Assembly (NCBI GenBank): GCA_033980235.1
Contig: CM067065.1
Coordinates: 24,875,337-24,939,336 of the forward strand
DNA length: 64,000 bases
Source: Diadema setosum
Lineage: Eukaryota; Echinodermata; Echinoidea; Diadematoida; Diadematidae
Reading direction: 5' to 3'
A program made the translations under genes and the position numbers. Below are positions 9,672 through 21,717 of the stretch, piece by piece; position 1 is the first letter of the stretch; the number at the start of each line of letters is the position of its first letter. The notes below the pieces were generated by a model. The model saw nothing but the letters and a program-made list of their open reading frames with translations, had not been told where the DNA came from and did not search any database.

Positions 9672-12217
9672 AAATGTCTGCCCCCCAAGGAAAAACGCAG
9701 TATCTAACATTTTTGGCGATTTTCACTTTTTTGCATAAATATAGTCAGTGGGCAATCCTTCTTCATATGACATATTCAGATTTTTGAAAAAATGTTTAGA
9801 AAGCCACTTTTCCGTAACTGCCAAACGCAGTATCTACACTTAACTTGCACTTTCCCCAAGGAAAAACGCAGTATCTACATGATGAATATTTCCCCAAGGA
9901 AAAACGCAGTATCTACAAAGCTAGTCTTAATTACCAGACACTGTTATTTATATATGTGAATACTTTGCCGGTTGTTCTGTAATTTGAACGTAAATTACTT
10001 TCTTTAGATATACTTGCTCAATAATAAGACATAATGTTCAAAATATCTAACCGAAACAATACTGATTAGTAAATATTTTGATGAGATCGTGATCCTAATA
10101 TAAAACACAGTGTGTGATTAAGACTAACCGAGTGCACATTAAACAATACAACACAACACTGACAGCTTGCAGCTAGCTGCACTGATGCTGTGCAGCAGTC
10201 AGCACACAGGGCCCGGCTAGTCAGCATACAGTGGGAGTGTGTACTTGGAATAAAACAAAATGTTGTCGTGGGGAAAATTACTCGTGAGCCTAGCCCTCAA
10301 GAAAAATTTATCTGCAGATAATGAGTAAGTTATTCAAAACTATTTCAATATTGAAAGAATAAAGCTGATTGTTTGTCACACGAAGCGAAGTAAACACAAA
10401 TGCATGTTTGTCACACGAAGCGAGGTAAACACAAATGCATGTAGATTTTCTAGGGCCTACACGTAGGCCTACATAACTTGTGTTTACTTCGCTTCGTGTG
10501 ATAAACGATCAGCTTTATTCTTTCATATTCTACCTCAATGATGAACATTATCCGTACTATAACTTGTTGTGAAGTAACTTTGTTAGGCCTAGACCCTTTT
10601 AAAAATTTCTCAGGCTCCGAATCCGAAAGTTTCTTCGAAAGGCAATACTAGATCTATGTTGTATCGGATATTCAAAAACGTCAGGTTATGTAACATGTTA
10701 CACCCTCCCTTAGATCTAAGTCTAGGTCCTAAGTCTTTTTAGACTTGTCTAGACAGTAACGTTTGAGTCTTGCGTCTCTTTTCTAATGTTAGACTTAACG
10801 TTAATCAGAACTTTCAGGGTCCGTATTCCGAAAGTCTAAAGAAAGATCTAGTGTAGGACTTGAATAGGCCTACTCTAGGGCAGGCCTGTAGTAAGAAGTC
10901 TAAAACTTAACCACTTTTTAGAATCCTAAGTCTTGTGAAGAGTCAATGTTCAATATCTACTCCATACCATACTGTCTTAAAATTACAGAGTTGACAATAC
11001 TATAGATTAGGGTCCATGTGAAAAATAGGTACCCAAGGTAAATGGACGAAATAGAGACAGTTAAGAATAAGTTGTATTTTAATTCTTATCGGATCTGTTA
11101 GACAGTGTCTAGACCCTAACCGTTAGTGAGACTGGGTTGCGTAAAATGCATGCATGATCCCATGCTGCATGCTACATAACTTACAAGTAAAAAAAGTTAC
11201 ATTACAAATTTACATGACGTTAAACTTACTCCAGAAGGAATAGGCCTAGAGAGCGGATGTCACTTCATTCTAGACTGGTTCTAGATGTATTTTTTTTTTC
11301 TAATCAAAGAGTCCTGGCTCGTGTAGGGCTTAAACCTTCTGCAGTTCTCAAACGTTAGGCTATTTTTTTTTTTCTGTGAGCATCGTGCATGTATAGCCTG
11401 AGGCGCGACGGTAGACTCGTGTAGCCTGCTACGTAGCCAGCCTAGAATAAACGATATAAAAACTAGACCTAGTCTAGATCGATCTAGGTCCAGACATCCG
11501 ATTTAGATTTATTTTGGTCTAGACAGACTGTAACCTAGACTGTACAGATCTAGATCTAGTATTCTAGATGCTAGTTAGCGGCTAGGCCATGTATGATGTA
11601 GCATCACATTACAGCCCTGGCAAGCTTCATATTAAACACGTATCGACGTAACGTTAGGCCTAGGCCTACAGCAAGATCGGTCTGGGATACACTTTTAAGC
11701 AAAATGTTGCAGGAACGATCTGTTATTTAATAATCTTATGAGGCCTGCTCTGTAATCAGGGCATAAATGGGGGGGGGGGGGGGGGGTGGGGGGGGGGGGG
11801 GGGTGGAGGATGCATCCCCCAGGGCCAGAGAATACTTGAACAATGATGTATACATGCATACATAATTATGGCAGAAGATTAAACCTAGTCATTCCACTGT
11901 AGATACTGCGTTTTTCCTTGGGGAAATTCGTTCCATTGTAGATACTGCGTTTTTCCTTGGGGAAATCAGTCAATTGCATGGAGTTTCCCCAAAGTATCTC
12001 CATTTTCATCGATAACTGAAAAACAAAACAAAAACACAAAATGATATTTTCCAGGAAAATTGGTAGCTAGATAGACTAAAATTCCACAATGAAGGAATTT
12101 TTCAAAAGAGTATATTTTCCAGGGGCTTTGGCAAAAAGATAAAATGGTGAATATCTCGGTTGTTTAGAAATGGAGCTGGATGTAGATACTGCGTTTTTCC
12201 TGGGGGGGGGGGGGGGG
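9672..12217. mobile_element. 2.5 kb TIR element with iterated GGAAAAACGCAGTATCTAC ends
   Basis: The word GGAAAAACGCAGTATCTAC (with variants) occurs four times at the left end (about 9685, 9827, 9857, 9894) and, inverted, three times at the right end (about 11901, 11936, 12182). The outermost copies face inward with C or G runs outside them. CAGCT at 9667-9671 and 12218-12222 is a likely target-site duplication. The array on either side joins in register if this segment is removed. A second palindrome lies inside (about 10375-10440 against 10480-10505, TCACACGAAGCG words). No transposase frame was found. Confidence 0.75.
11769..11806. repeat. Poly-G tract
   Basis: Nearly pure G run of about 38 bases broken only by T, inside the element at 9672-12217. 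It could form a G-quadruplex, and its exact length is likely uncertain in the assembly. Confidence 0.9.
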
Positions 12218-12372
12218 CAGCTGTTACTGATGTTCATTTCGAAATTTAAAAGCAAACATCCGACAGTTATTTAGCATCGTATGGAGATGAATATTACTGC
12301 TATTCACTTCCGAACGTAAAAACAATCATCTGACATTTTTTTTTTTTAAGCATCTTCTGGAGCCGAATGTCA
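12218..12372. repeat. Minisatellite, right remainder
   Basis: Two further units of the array that starts at 8640 (TTCATTTCGAAATTT, AGCAAACATCCGACA, GGAGCCGAATGT). The unit broken here continues the one that stops at 9671. Confidence 0.75.
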
Positions 12373-12457
12373 ACTAAAAAAAAAAAAAAAAAAAAATGGT
12401 CGATGCCTCAAGGGAACGCTGCCTATAGTGAAAAAAAGATATATTACAGACTTATAT

Positions 12458-12926
12458 TTATTCGGTTGCATTATAAGACTTCAAAAGGAAAATCTTCAAT
12501 CTCTTTTTAAAAGAATTCAGTAACAGTGCATTTTTTATGTCCATGGGAAGGGAGTTCCAGAATCTTGGACATATACATAAACATAAGTCTGTTGAGCAAG
12601 CACGGTTCTTAATAAAGCTAAATGAAATTCATTTGACTGTCTGGTTGGATATCCATGATATGTCCGGTTGCGCATGAACATGGAGTTAAAAATAAACGGA
12701 AGGCAGTTATTATTATAATTATACATAAATTGCCCGAGTTGAAACAACAACAAATCTTTAATTTTCAGAATCTTATTATCAAAAAACAAAGGATCTGTAT
12801 GAGAATATGGCACGGTGTTACAAATAATGCGAAGAGCCTTCTTTTGCAGCAGTAAACCCCTATCCAATAATATTTGATGAGTGTTTCCCCATACTAAAAT
12901 TCCATAATTAAAATATTCAAGAGCTT
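12458..12926 (-). pseudogene. CR1-like LINE reverse transcriptase, C-terminal fragment
   Basis: Read on the minus strand, 12926 to 12458 encodes the end of a non-LTR retrotransposon ORF2: ALEYFNYGILVWGNTHQ, LLQKKALRIICNTVPYSHTD, an FQLGQFMYNYNNN segment, YPTRQSNEFHLAL, then after one frameshift FWNSLPMDIKNALLLNSFKK and a stop at 12458. The L-Q-K-x-A-L-R-I-I, H-T-D-P-L-F and W-N-S-L-P motifs are typical of the thumb and tail region of CR1/L2-type ORF2 proteins. The 5' part is missing, as expected from 5'-truncated insertion. Confidence 0.8.
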
Positions 12927-13359
12927 AAAGGGGCATTCCAGACAATTTTCATGATTTCACATCATGTAGTGCATAAATCAACAGCTCCATTATACGTCTG
13001 TGGAATTTATTGTGGTTCTTGAGCAGAGAAACAATACTTGAAACACCTTTAAAAAATTACACTGAACAAGGATGATGACATGTATTGGAAATGTAGCAGT
13101 GTAATTTCATTACAATACCACTTGCTTGCGAGTTCACCTGTTTATAATCTATGCATGTCTTCTCCTTTAGTTCTGCTTCCTTGTGCCCCAACTGATGCAT
13201 TCTTATGGTGACTCTGCCATGTAATCATTTTTGTTCATTGAAATTTATAATAAATTTCTAAAATGTTATTTTTCGTCATCCCAATTATCATAAATTCTGA
13301 AACCCTGTCCTCAGTTAACTAGTTTATAGTTGTTCAAATGTAAAAGTCTGAAGATTATA
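12927..13359. other. Noncoding stretch, start of an eroded repeat
   Basis: It begins with TTAAAGGGGCATTCCAGAC, the kind of start common to dispersed repeats in this window. No partner end or coding sequence was seen. Confidence 0.4.
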
Positions 13360-15184
13360 GCCTCTTTTACACTTTCACGGATTGCATCACGGATGACCAC
13401 GGATCATCGGTCCGGGATCATCCGTACTATTTTCGGCATGACCGTGTTGACTCCGTGAAGTCATCCGGCATTATCCTTGATCATCCGGCATGTCCGCTGA
13501 AAAAAAAAAAATGAGCTTGCTTAAGCCCCTTTTACACTTTCATGGATTGCTTCACGGATGACCACGGATCGTCATCCGTGGTGTTCTGGCATGCAAAATA
13601 TCGATTTTTCTTTCAATGCCGGTGTGAATACGGTCCCAACTGGGTATCTACACGGACAAGTACGGAAGCTACAAGGACAAGTACGGTGCCTACACGGACA
13701 GACAAGGAATGAACGCGGACCACAGCGGAAACGATACGGAGCTAACACGGATATCAAGGAAGAGCACGGATGCAACTGGGTCCCTTCGCGGTCTTTACGC
13801 GGATATCCCCAAAAAGTTGACACATTACATTTGCTTTTGCTTTTGATACTTTATCATTTTTGGGCGACATGCTTCCAGAGCTAAGTAATATGTAACAAGC
13901 ACACCAGAAAATCTACAGCAGATTACATACGCATCTGCTTGTCGACATCATAAAGGCATATCGCTTTGTTGCAAAATCTCATTTTGCGGGAACATAATAA
14001 CATAAACAAAGCAAAACAAACTAAGACAAATCAAAAGGCAAAAAAAAAAAAAAAAACAGCAAGAAGATGTGTGTGGGTCACTGAAGCTTCTCATGCGATA
14101 TAAACCTACTAGAGGAGTCGATTGGCTGTACTGATGGGTGAAGATGTGAGCAAATTTCATTGACTTTCTGAGCTTGTATTGGCAAAATACAAGAATTTCT
14201 CATCCCGGATAGAGCCGATGCTAATACGGACGTTCCGATGTCTCCACGGAGGCAAAACGGAGTAGCCGGTGCCTACAAGGAAGAGTTTGTAATGATTTTC
14301 ATCCGTGATGTCCGGGATGAAAAATTAAGCAAGCTCACTTTTTTCAGCGGACAAGCCGGATGATCAAGGATAATGTAGGATGACTTCACGAAGTCAACAC
14401 GGTCATGCCGGAAATAGTACGGATGATCCCGGACCGACGATCCGTGGTCATCCGTGATGCAATCCGTGAAAGTGTAAAAGGGGCTTTAATTTTTCATCCC
14501 GGACATCACGGATGAAAATCAATACAAACTCTTCCTTGTCGGTATCGTCTGCTCCGTGTTGCATCCGTATTCCTTCCTTGTAGGCACCGGCTACTCCGTG
14601 GTGCCTCCGTGAAGACATCGGGACATCTGTATTAGCATCGGCACATCCGTATTAGCATCGGCTCCATCCGGGATGAGAAATTCGTGTATTTTGACAATAC
14701 AAGCTCAGAAAGTCAACGAAATTTGCTCACATCTTCCTCCATCAGTACAGCCAATCGACTCCTCTAGTAGGTCTATATCGCATGAGAAACTTCAGTGACC
14801 CACACACATCTTTCTGCTGTGTTTTTAGGTGATCCGTCCGAGTATCCTCTCGGATCACCTTCTGTATCTGTACGGATTCTTTGGGTGTTCTTCTTTTTCT
14901 TCTTCTTTATTTCTCCTCAAAAGTTGTGTATCGATTAGCTCAGAAAGTGCTCTTCCTATCAATTTCAAATTTATACCATATATGTATCATGTCCCAAAGA
15001 CGACAAATTTTATAAAATCAGAGTGATCAGTTGACCGTGACGTCACTATGACGTCATTATATGAAAACACATTTTCATTCATATCTCATTAATGGAATAG
15101 AATTTTGCAATGAAATTTACGTCACATACATTTCAACTTATGCGCATTTTACTCATATTCTCAGAATTCATATTTATCTTAAAA

Positions 15185-15202
15185 CGCGCGCGTACGCGCG
15201 CG
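15185..15202. other. Alternating CG palindrome, Z-DNA candidate
   Basis: CGCGCGCGTACGCGCGCG is a perfect palindrome of alternating pyrimidine and purine. A second CG-alternating run is at about 15300-15320. Such sequence is a classical Z-DNA former, and is striking in an AT-rich, presumably CpG-depleted region. Confidence 0.6.
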
Positions 15203-15899
15203 TTGAAATATTTGTATGCTCAGATCGAGCTCAAAATTTTTTTGCACACGTTTCAGATCATTTGGAGCATTTTTTGAAAAATTGAAAAAATTGGACGGAC
15301 GCGTACGCGCGCGCACATATACGCACGCACAGCTCATGTGCAATAGAAATTTCCCGTTTTTTCACACTTATCGGATGCCTGAAATGTCAGGGAATATTTC
15401 TACCAAGTTTCAAGTCAATCCGACTCAATATGACGTCATACGGGCCCGTCAAAGTCGAAATTCCGCGCGCGCGTCAATGGCGATATACAGTGCAACTATG
15501 CCAAAAAAACCGCCAATTTTCAATCCGATTTTACTCGTTAGGATGGACGGTGACCCCCCATTTTCTTTACATATTTTGAAAGCTGATGAGTTGAACATGT
15601 CATTTCATGGGTTGGCAATGCTGAAAAACTGATTACAAGATATCGAATTTCTTACTAAAGTAAAAAAAAGTAAATTTTCAAAATGACGTCATCAAATTTC
15701 AATTTCACTCAAGCGTATCTCACTTATTCTTTTGTTTATTTTCATCCAAATTTCAATATGTTGTAGCTTATTAAATGTTCTTTCATTCATATAATAACAA
15801 CATTTTGATTGGATGACGGCATCACCTCGTAAAAAGGGATTGAAAGTAACATTGTTAAATTTGACCAGTTTACGTGTTATCTCTATGGGAGTGCAGTTT

Positions 15900-17005
15900 T
15901 TCTGGAAATGAAAACTGACATGACTATCTTTATCAAGCACTAGCTCACTTATGCTTCGGTGAATTTCTCCCATATTTTAGTATGTTGTAGCTGAGACTTT
16001 GGGCTATCGTGAACGTGCCCTCCGTTTTTTCATACGGAGTCGGCATCACGTCCAAAAACATGGTTGAAATTAAAGCTTATCTTCGATGTATTGAAATATT
16101 TCTTTCTTTCTGCAACTTTCTTTGCAATAACTCAAGAAAAACATACCCTATCACCACCATATTTTGCACATGTTTAGTTCATGTCACGTACATTATTTCA
16201 TAAAATAACAACTACTTTATCAGACGCTATCTTGGGTATGTAAATTAGGGTCAAAGGTCATAAATGTTTCATCCTGTATCTTGGTAAATACATGTCCTAT
16301 CTTTCCCATATTTTGCACACGTAAAGACCATGTTACAAGAATCATTTCACAAAATAACTACTTTTTGCTCAGATGCCATCTTCTCTGTGCAAAGTGGGGT
16401 CAAAGGTCATATGTACTTCTTTCTTTATCTTCGTTGTGACGTGCTATGTCTATGGGAGGGGATTTCTCTAGATGTGAAAATTGACATGATTGTCTTTATC
16501 GAGCACTAACTCACTTACCCTTCGGTGAATTCCTTCCAGATTTTAATATGTTGTAGCTGAAACTTTGCGCTATCGTACGCGTGCCCTTTGTCTTCAAATG
16601 GTGTCGGCATCACGTCCAAAAACGTGGTTGAAATTAAAGCTTATCTTCGATATATTTTCGTATGTCTTTCTTTTTCCAACTTTCTTTGCAATAACTGAAG
16701 AAAAACAGCCCCTATGACCCCCATATTTTGCACATATTTAGTTCATGTTACGTACATTATTTCATAAAATAACAACTACTTGATCAGACACCATCTTGTG
16801 TATGTAAATTAGGGTCAAAGGTCATAAATGTTTCATCCTGTATCTTGGTGAATACATGTCTTATCTTTCCCATATTTTGCACACGCAAAGACCATGTTAC
16901 AAGAATCATTTCACAAAATAACCACTTTTTGCTCAGATGCCATCTTGGGGGTGCAAAGTGGGGTCAATGGTCAAATACACTTCATTCTGTATCTTCGATA
17001 GTGTA
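15900..17005. repeat. Tandem duplication, unit 564 bp
   Basis: CGGCATCACGTCCAAAAAC at 16041 recurs at 16605. The flanking text (TATTTTGCACACG, CATTTCACAAAATAAC, GTCAAAGGTCATA words) follows in the same order in both units, with moderate divergence. Shorter subrepeats of the same words lie within each unit. Confidence 0.8.
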
Positions 17006-17764
17006 TACGGAATTCGGTACCTAAGATGGCAGGTCTGACTCCCTTTTCTAAATGAGAATCCAAATATCACACGGCCAATGTCTCTAAACACAGGTGAAAC
17101 CTATATGGTCATGCCTATTGCGATCAGGACTCGAATCATTGATTAAAAAAAAAATCGGATCACCTAATTTGTCAGTCTTGACAAATTCCGAGTCTAGTTT
17201 TTTTTTTTTTGTCTTTTGATTTGTCTTAGTTTGTTTTGCTTATGTTATTATGTTCCCGCAAAATGAGATTTTGCAACAAAAAGATATGCCTTTATGATGT
17301 CGACAAGCAGATGCGTATGTAATCTGCTGTAGATTTTCTGGTGTGCTTTTTACATATTACTTATCTCTGAAAGCATGTCGCCCACAAATGATAAAGTATC
17401 AAAAGCAAAAGCAAATGTCATGTGTCAACTTTGGGTGGATATCCGTGTAAAGACAGCGAAGGGACCCAGTTCCATCTGTGCTCTTCCTTGATATCCGTGT
17501 TAGCTCCGTATCGTTTCCTCTGTGGTCCGCGTTCATCCCTTGTCTATCCGTGTAGGCACCGTACTTGTCCGTGTAGACACCCAGTTGGGATCGTATTCAC
17601 ACCGGCATTGAGAGGAAAATTGATATTTTGCATGCCGGAACACCACGGATAACGATCCGTGGTCATCCGTGAAGCAATCCTTGGAAGTGTAAATGGGGCT
17701 TAACGGGAGGTTTCCTTTAATCTGGCCGTTAGCTGGTTGCGTGCAGTGAATTCGACCAAAAAAA

Positions 17765-18186
17765 AAAAGTAAAATTTCATAGCAACAATGATGAAAAGTT
17801 ATCAGATTAAGCTGAAATTCACTCTCTTAATTGATATATTCTGTACATGACTAATATCACCTTTCGAGGCAGAAGCCTTATCTTTTTAAAAGTTATTAGA
17901 GTTGATAATGAAGAATGTTTCATGGTCTTAAGAAATGAAAAAGTTAATCCTCAGACGCACCCAATCACTCTTTTTTTACAAAAATGTGTTGTAGAAAAAC
18001 TGCTAGAAGCACAATTTTCCATTTTTTTTTTAAATTTTAAACTTTAGGTTAATGTAGAAGACTTGGTCATTTAGAAAATAGGAACAACTCAGGATTGAAT
18101 GAGTTATCAAATTTCACCTTTTTGAGTTCTCACCCAAGATCAGGGCGTGCGACGTTTGTTGGTTTTATTGATGCACGGTCACAAAT
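17765..18186. mobile_element. GACCCTGCATCAC-family element, right half
   Basis: It ends in GGTTTTATTGATGCACGGTC at about 18165-18186, the inverted version of the family terminus. Its interior (GTTATCAGATTAAGCTGAAA, CTTAAGAAATGAAAA, AACTGCTAGAAGCACAATT) matches 51955-52300 in order. The left half is missing. Confidence 0.6.
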
Positions 18187-18271
18187 ACAAATTTCTGGCA
18201 AAAGTATACTTTCTATCTTACTCCGATTTGAAATATATCAAATGAGTTTTGAATCACGCGGAATCTATCGT

Positions 18272-18330
18272 AACACACACACACACACACACACACAAAC
18301 AAACACACACACAAACACACACACACAAAT
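18272..18330. repeat. (CA)n microsatellite
   Basis: CA repeat with a few AAAC interruptions. The rest of 18187-18729 holds nothing recognisable except a (GTT)n run near 18583-18606. Confidence 0.9.
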
Positions 18331-18729
18331 CACAAAAAGTACAAATTGGTAAGTATTGTATATATACGATGATTTAAATGTGAACAAAATTAAATAGAAG
18401 CCATGGGACGTTTTTGAGGAAGCGTCTCGTCTTATTCTCATATGAATAGAACAAATATAACAACCTCCTGACAAAATATGAGGAACATATGCGCTGTTAA
18501 GAACTAACCTATTTGTGAAGTCCACGTACATCAGTAGTCAAGTTCCGATTACGTTTAGATTTTAGGTATTTAGATTTCTAAAGTTGTTGTTGTTGTTGTT
18601 GTTGTTTATGAAGCATGCTAGAATGTCTTTGTAGCGCTTTTCAGATGTACGGGTGTGTGAATTAATTAACGATACGATGAATGTTCATGTGTATTAGGTC
18701 CATGATCACACAAAACTATCACGGAAAGA

Positions 18730-19170
18730 TTAAAGGGATGGTAAAGTTTAGGTGGAGATGGGGCTTCAAGTTTTTAGCAGCTTTTATGTGACGACAAATT
18801 TTTGAGATGAGAAACCTGTTATGAAATATGTAATAGCATAAAATTCTATGAGAAATTCAACGATTGTTTGTTTATTTGTTTGTTTTTGTGAATTATGGTT
18901 TTCAAATAACCGAGATATCCAAAAACAAAGCTATATCCTAATAAAACTAATGTGGGACCCACCTTTCATTGGGATCGCTTAGTTTTACGTTGTTTTCGGA
19001 TATCTTAACCATTTGAAAACCGATTTTTATAAAACAAACTTTTTTATTCTTCTAAGAATCGTTTGATATTTTTTTTTTTTTGATATGGTATTGAGTGTTT
19101 TTCTAAAAACCTCGCAAGAAATGTGTTTGTTCACGGCCGAATCTCCATCTCAACCAAAACTATATAATCA
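18730..19170. mobile_element. Palindromic MITE, TTAAAGGGATGGTA family, copy 1
   Basis: TTAAAGGGATGGTAAAGTTT at 18730 is mirrored by AAAACTATATAATC near 19155. The interior pairs symmetrically around AACCGAGATATCCAAAAAC and GATATCTTAACCATTTG, with GTGGGACCCAC near the centre. Related copies are at 22850-23190 and 33868-34225. Confidence 0.7.
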
Positions 19171-20280
19171 ATTCAATGCCTCTTTGACACTCACTAATAT
19201 ACAAGAAAGGAAAAGAAAAAAAAATCAAAAGATTTTAAAGTCAATACGCTATTTGTTTTGCTATGAAGAGAATAAATTAATGCATATTTTTATCAAGTTG
19301 AGAACCCCAAGAAACAATATTGGCTGAAATCAGAATACTTAAGAAAAGTGTTCTTACCATATCTCAATGTCTTTGAAGCACAGTCCTGCGAAGTATATCG
19401 GGGTAGAACTATAGGGCAAGATTAATTTGAATGTGTGACGTTAATATCTCATGTCTGACTTGACATTACTGGTGTTTTGAATGATACAGGATGCAAATGA
19501 ACATGAAAATATCAGAAAGACTTAAGACCGTTTAGAAAGCTCGAAGCAAAGCCGGCGAGGTCAAACGCCTTATAGAGTATTTCTTCATGACTTATTCAGA
19601 ATAGGATATAAAGAGAATCCCTTAATCTATTGAGTTCCCTTGATATCCCACGGTCTTGGGTAGCTTAATCCTTATCATCTATGCCCTGCATCAGACACGA
19701 TGATATTCGCAATGTTTCTAAGGACTCGCAAGAATATCCAGCAAAGGTGGCAAGGTCTATTCGGAATAGGTTTAGAAAGAAAAAAAAAAAAAACATCTCC
19801 TGAGATTCTTAATCCATGACATTTGCCGTGTGAATACAAAACAACTTTTCTTCTTTTATGTTTCTTGTTTTACCAAATATAATTATGCATGAAAATGGGG
19901 AAATGGAACAACTGGGTAACATCACATTGGCTTGCACTTCTCTGAGGAGTTTAGGAGCCACAAATCCCTGAAAAGGCTTGGGTGTCTGGGATTTGAACAG
20001 ATATCTTTTTAATTCAACATCGTATGTAAATCTGCGGGGGTGGAAGAGGCAAAGTTTCATGTATAGTAAGTGATCTCTGCATCAAAATATGTTCACTTTC
20101 TATACCAGTGACAAGAACTAATGGAATAAACATCTCATCATTGAACTAATGCCATCGGATCAGACATGTCAGATGCATCATTTCAGATTGCATAAATTTA
20201 AAGAGGTATTGATGAAAGAGAATGTCACTCATAGAGTAGATCCCTCTTAGGTCCCATTGTCCCTAACATCAGAAACAGAT
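19171..20280. other. Noncoding stretch without recognised content
   Basis: Open frames here are short and have no recognisable motif. No repeat shared with the rest of the window was seen. Confidence 0.5.
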
Positions 20281-20549
20281 GTACACAGCACATCACCTTT
20301 TCATCAATGAATAACTATAACGCCATGTTTCTAGGGACAAGTTGTTATTCTCTGTCGCAATGACACAACTTGAATTTTTGACCGTGTGCATGTACGTCTT
20401 GTTTCAGTCCATTTATGATACAAAGTCTGTGGATTTAAGTTTGATGTCCCAAGTTCATGACTGCTGTTGAAACAAGAAATCTCTTCATACAATCCCAATG
20501 TCAAGTGATTACAACGGGTAATTCACATGATTATAAATATCTAGATATA

Positions 20550-20860
20550 GGTTTTCGCGGTCCTGCTACTTTTGTCATTCAAGTTTCTATTCCGAGCATT
20601 CAATTTTACGCATTCCACGCTCTACTCAGTCAGCAATCAAATTCGAATCCGGCCTTTGGAATTCGCTATCGGAGCATTCAAATTTAAAAGAGGAGCACGC
20701 ACTTCAGCAATGAGCATTCAAATTCATCTCAAACTATCGACGGAATCTCGTCGGTCATTCAAATTCGTGCATAGGCAACCAAATTCCAAAAAAAAAAAAA
20801 AAAAAAACTGCATTCAATTCAAAAGAAGTCTTGAATGTAGTTAGTTTGGGGCCATGTATG
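20550..20860. repeat. CATTCAAATTC-word cluster, copy 1
   Basis: Variants of CATTCAAATT occur about eight times in 250 bp, with GAGCATTCAAATT and GTCATTCAAATTCG forms. It corresponds to 50640-50955 in the duplicated block and resembles the ends of the element at 43406-44486. Confidence 0.7.
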
Positions 20861-21622
20861 TGTGTCTATTTCATTTCGCTTTGAATAACTTTGAATTTAT
20901 GATGGAGATTATTTACTTTGCGGTATAGGTCCACGTGTTCATTCTAAAATTTGAACTTGGGTTCACGAGAAGGAATATATACAGGCCCATTCGACACTGT
21001 ATATGATTATAGGCCTACTGACGGAAGGCTGATTGACACCTTCGGAAAGAAAAAAAAAACAATTTCGACCACACTGATATTAATAAAATGAACATTGCAT
21101 ACGCCTTGCTTGTTGTTTATTGCTATCTTATTGGTTAATTTTGCGTTTCTATGTGCAGAGATGATGTGAGATCATTGTGTGTCAGTTTGTCTTTTATTGA
21201 TGCATTGTCATTGTGTGGTTAGTGTTTGGGGCGATGTCAGCACGCAGTATCATCAATAAATAATATGATTAGATTGTCTTTGTGTGTTTTGGATGCACTG
21301 CTGATTGGACTTTGAAATCTAAGACTTATTGAGATGAAAAGAAAGAAGATATGAACACATATCAGAGTAGAACTTTTATAAACAGTCATAATTACACTAT
21401 ATAAACTTCTTTTTTTTTTCAGGCGATCAAGTTCCTATTATGTGCAGTCGATTTAATGAGGAAATGGAGTAGACCTTTTAAAGAAAGGAGGAAGGGCATA
21501 TACAACCCTTGTGTGAAATGCGTGCACTTTTGACTCAGTGGCATATAAAGGGTTAATCGACATGAATGAAGCTCTCAGAAGAACGAAAAGCAAACCCGGA
21601 ATACCTAATCAACAAGAAATCT

Positions 21623-21626
<4 letters not shown>

Positions 21627-21671
<45 letters not shown>
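21627..21671. repeat. (TA)n microsatellite
   Basis: Pure TA run of about 45 bases within the stretch that is specific to copy A (20957-21717). Nothing coding was seen in that stretch. Confidence 0.95.
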
Positions 21672-21675
<4 letters not shown>

Positions 21676-21717
21676 TTATGATAATATTATGTATATAATA
21701 TATCTACAAATATATAT

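Larger units (their letters stand above)
14825..17167. mobile_element. 2.3 kb insert inside the palindrome
   Basis: TTAGGTGATCCG at 14825-14836 returns inverted as CGGATCACCTAA at 17156-17167. On both sides the palindromic host sequence continues. The insert contains a 564-bp tandem duplication, four perfect TGACGTCA words and runs of alternating CG. No open frame resembles a transposase. Confidence 0.6.
13360..17703. mobile_element. Palindromic mosaic of CACGGATGAC-type inverted arms
   Basis: The left end (13521 onward: AAGCCCCTTTTACACTTTCA, then CACGGATGACCACGGATC) is matched by the inverted right end (to about 17703). 13521-14047 pairs with 17203-17703, and 14048-14300 pairs with 14490-14822. 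A unit of about 160 bp with the same terminal words appears at 13360-13520 and again inverted at 14325-14490. The arms consist of short iterated words (CGGATGATC, CCGTGTAGGCAC, CACGGA). No protein frame is visible. The palindrome is interrupted by a separate insert at about 14825-17167. Confidence 0.7.

Noticed and set aside
9326..9673. 115-codon plus-strand frame
   Set aside because: It runs through several minisatellite units, so its periodic peptide is a by-product of the repeat.
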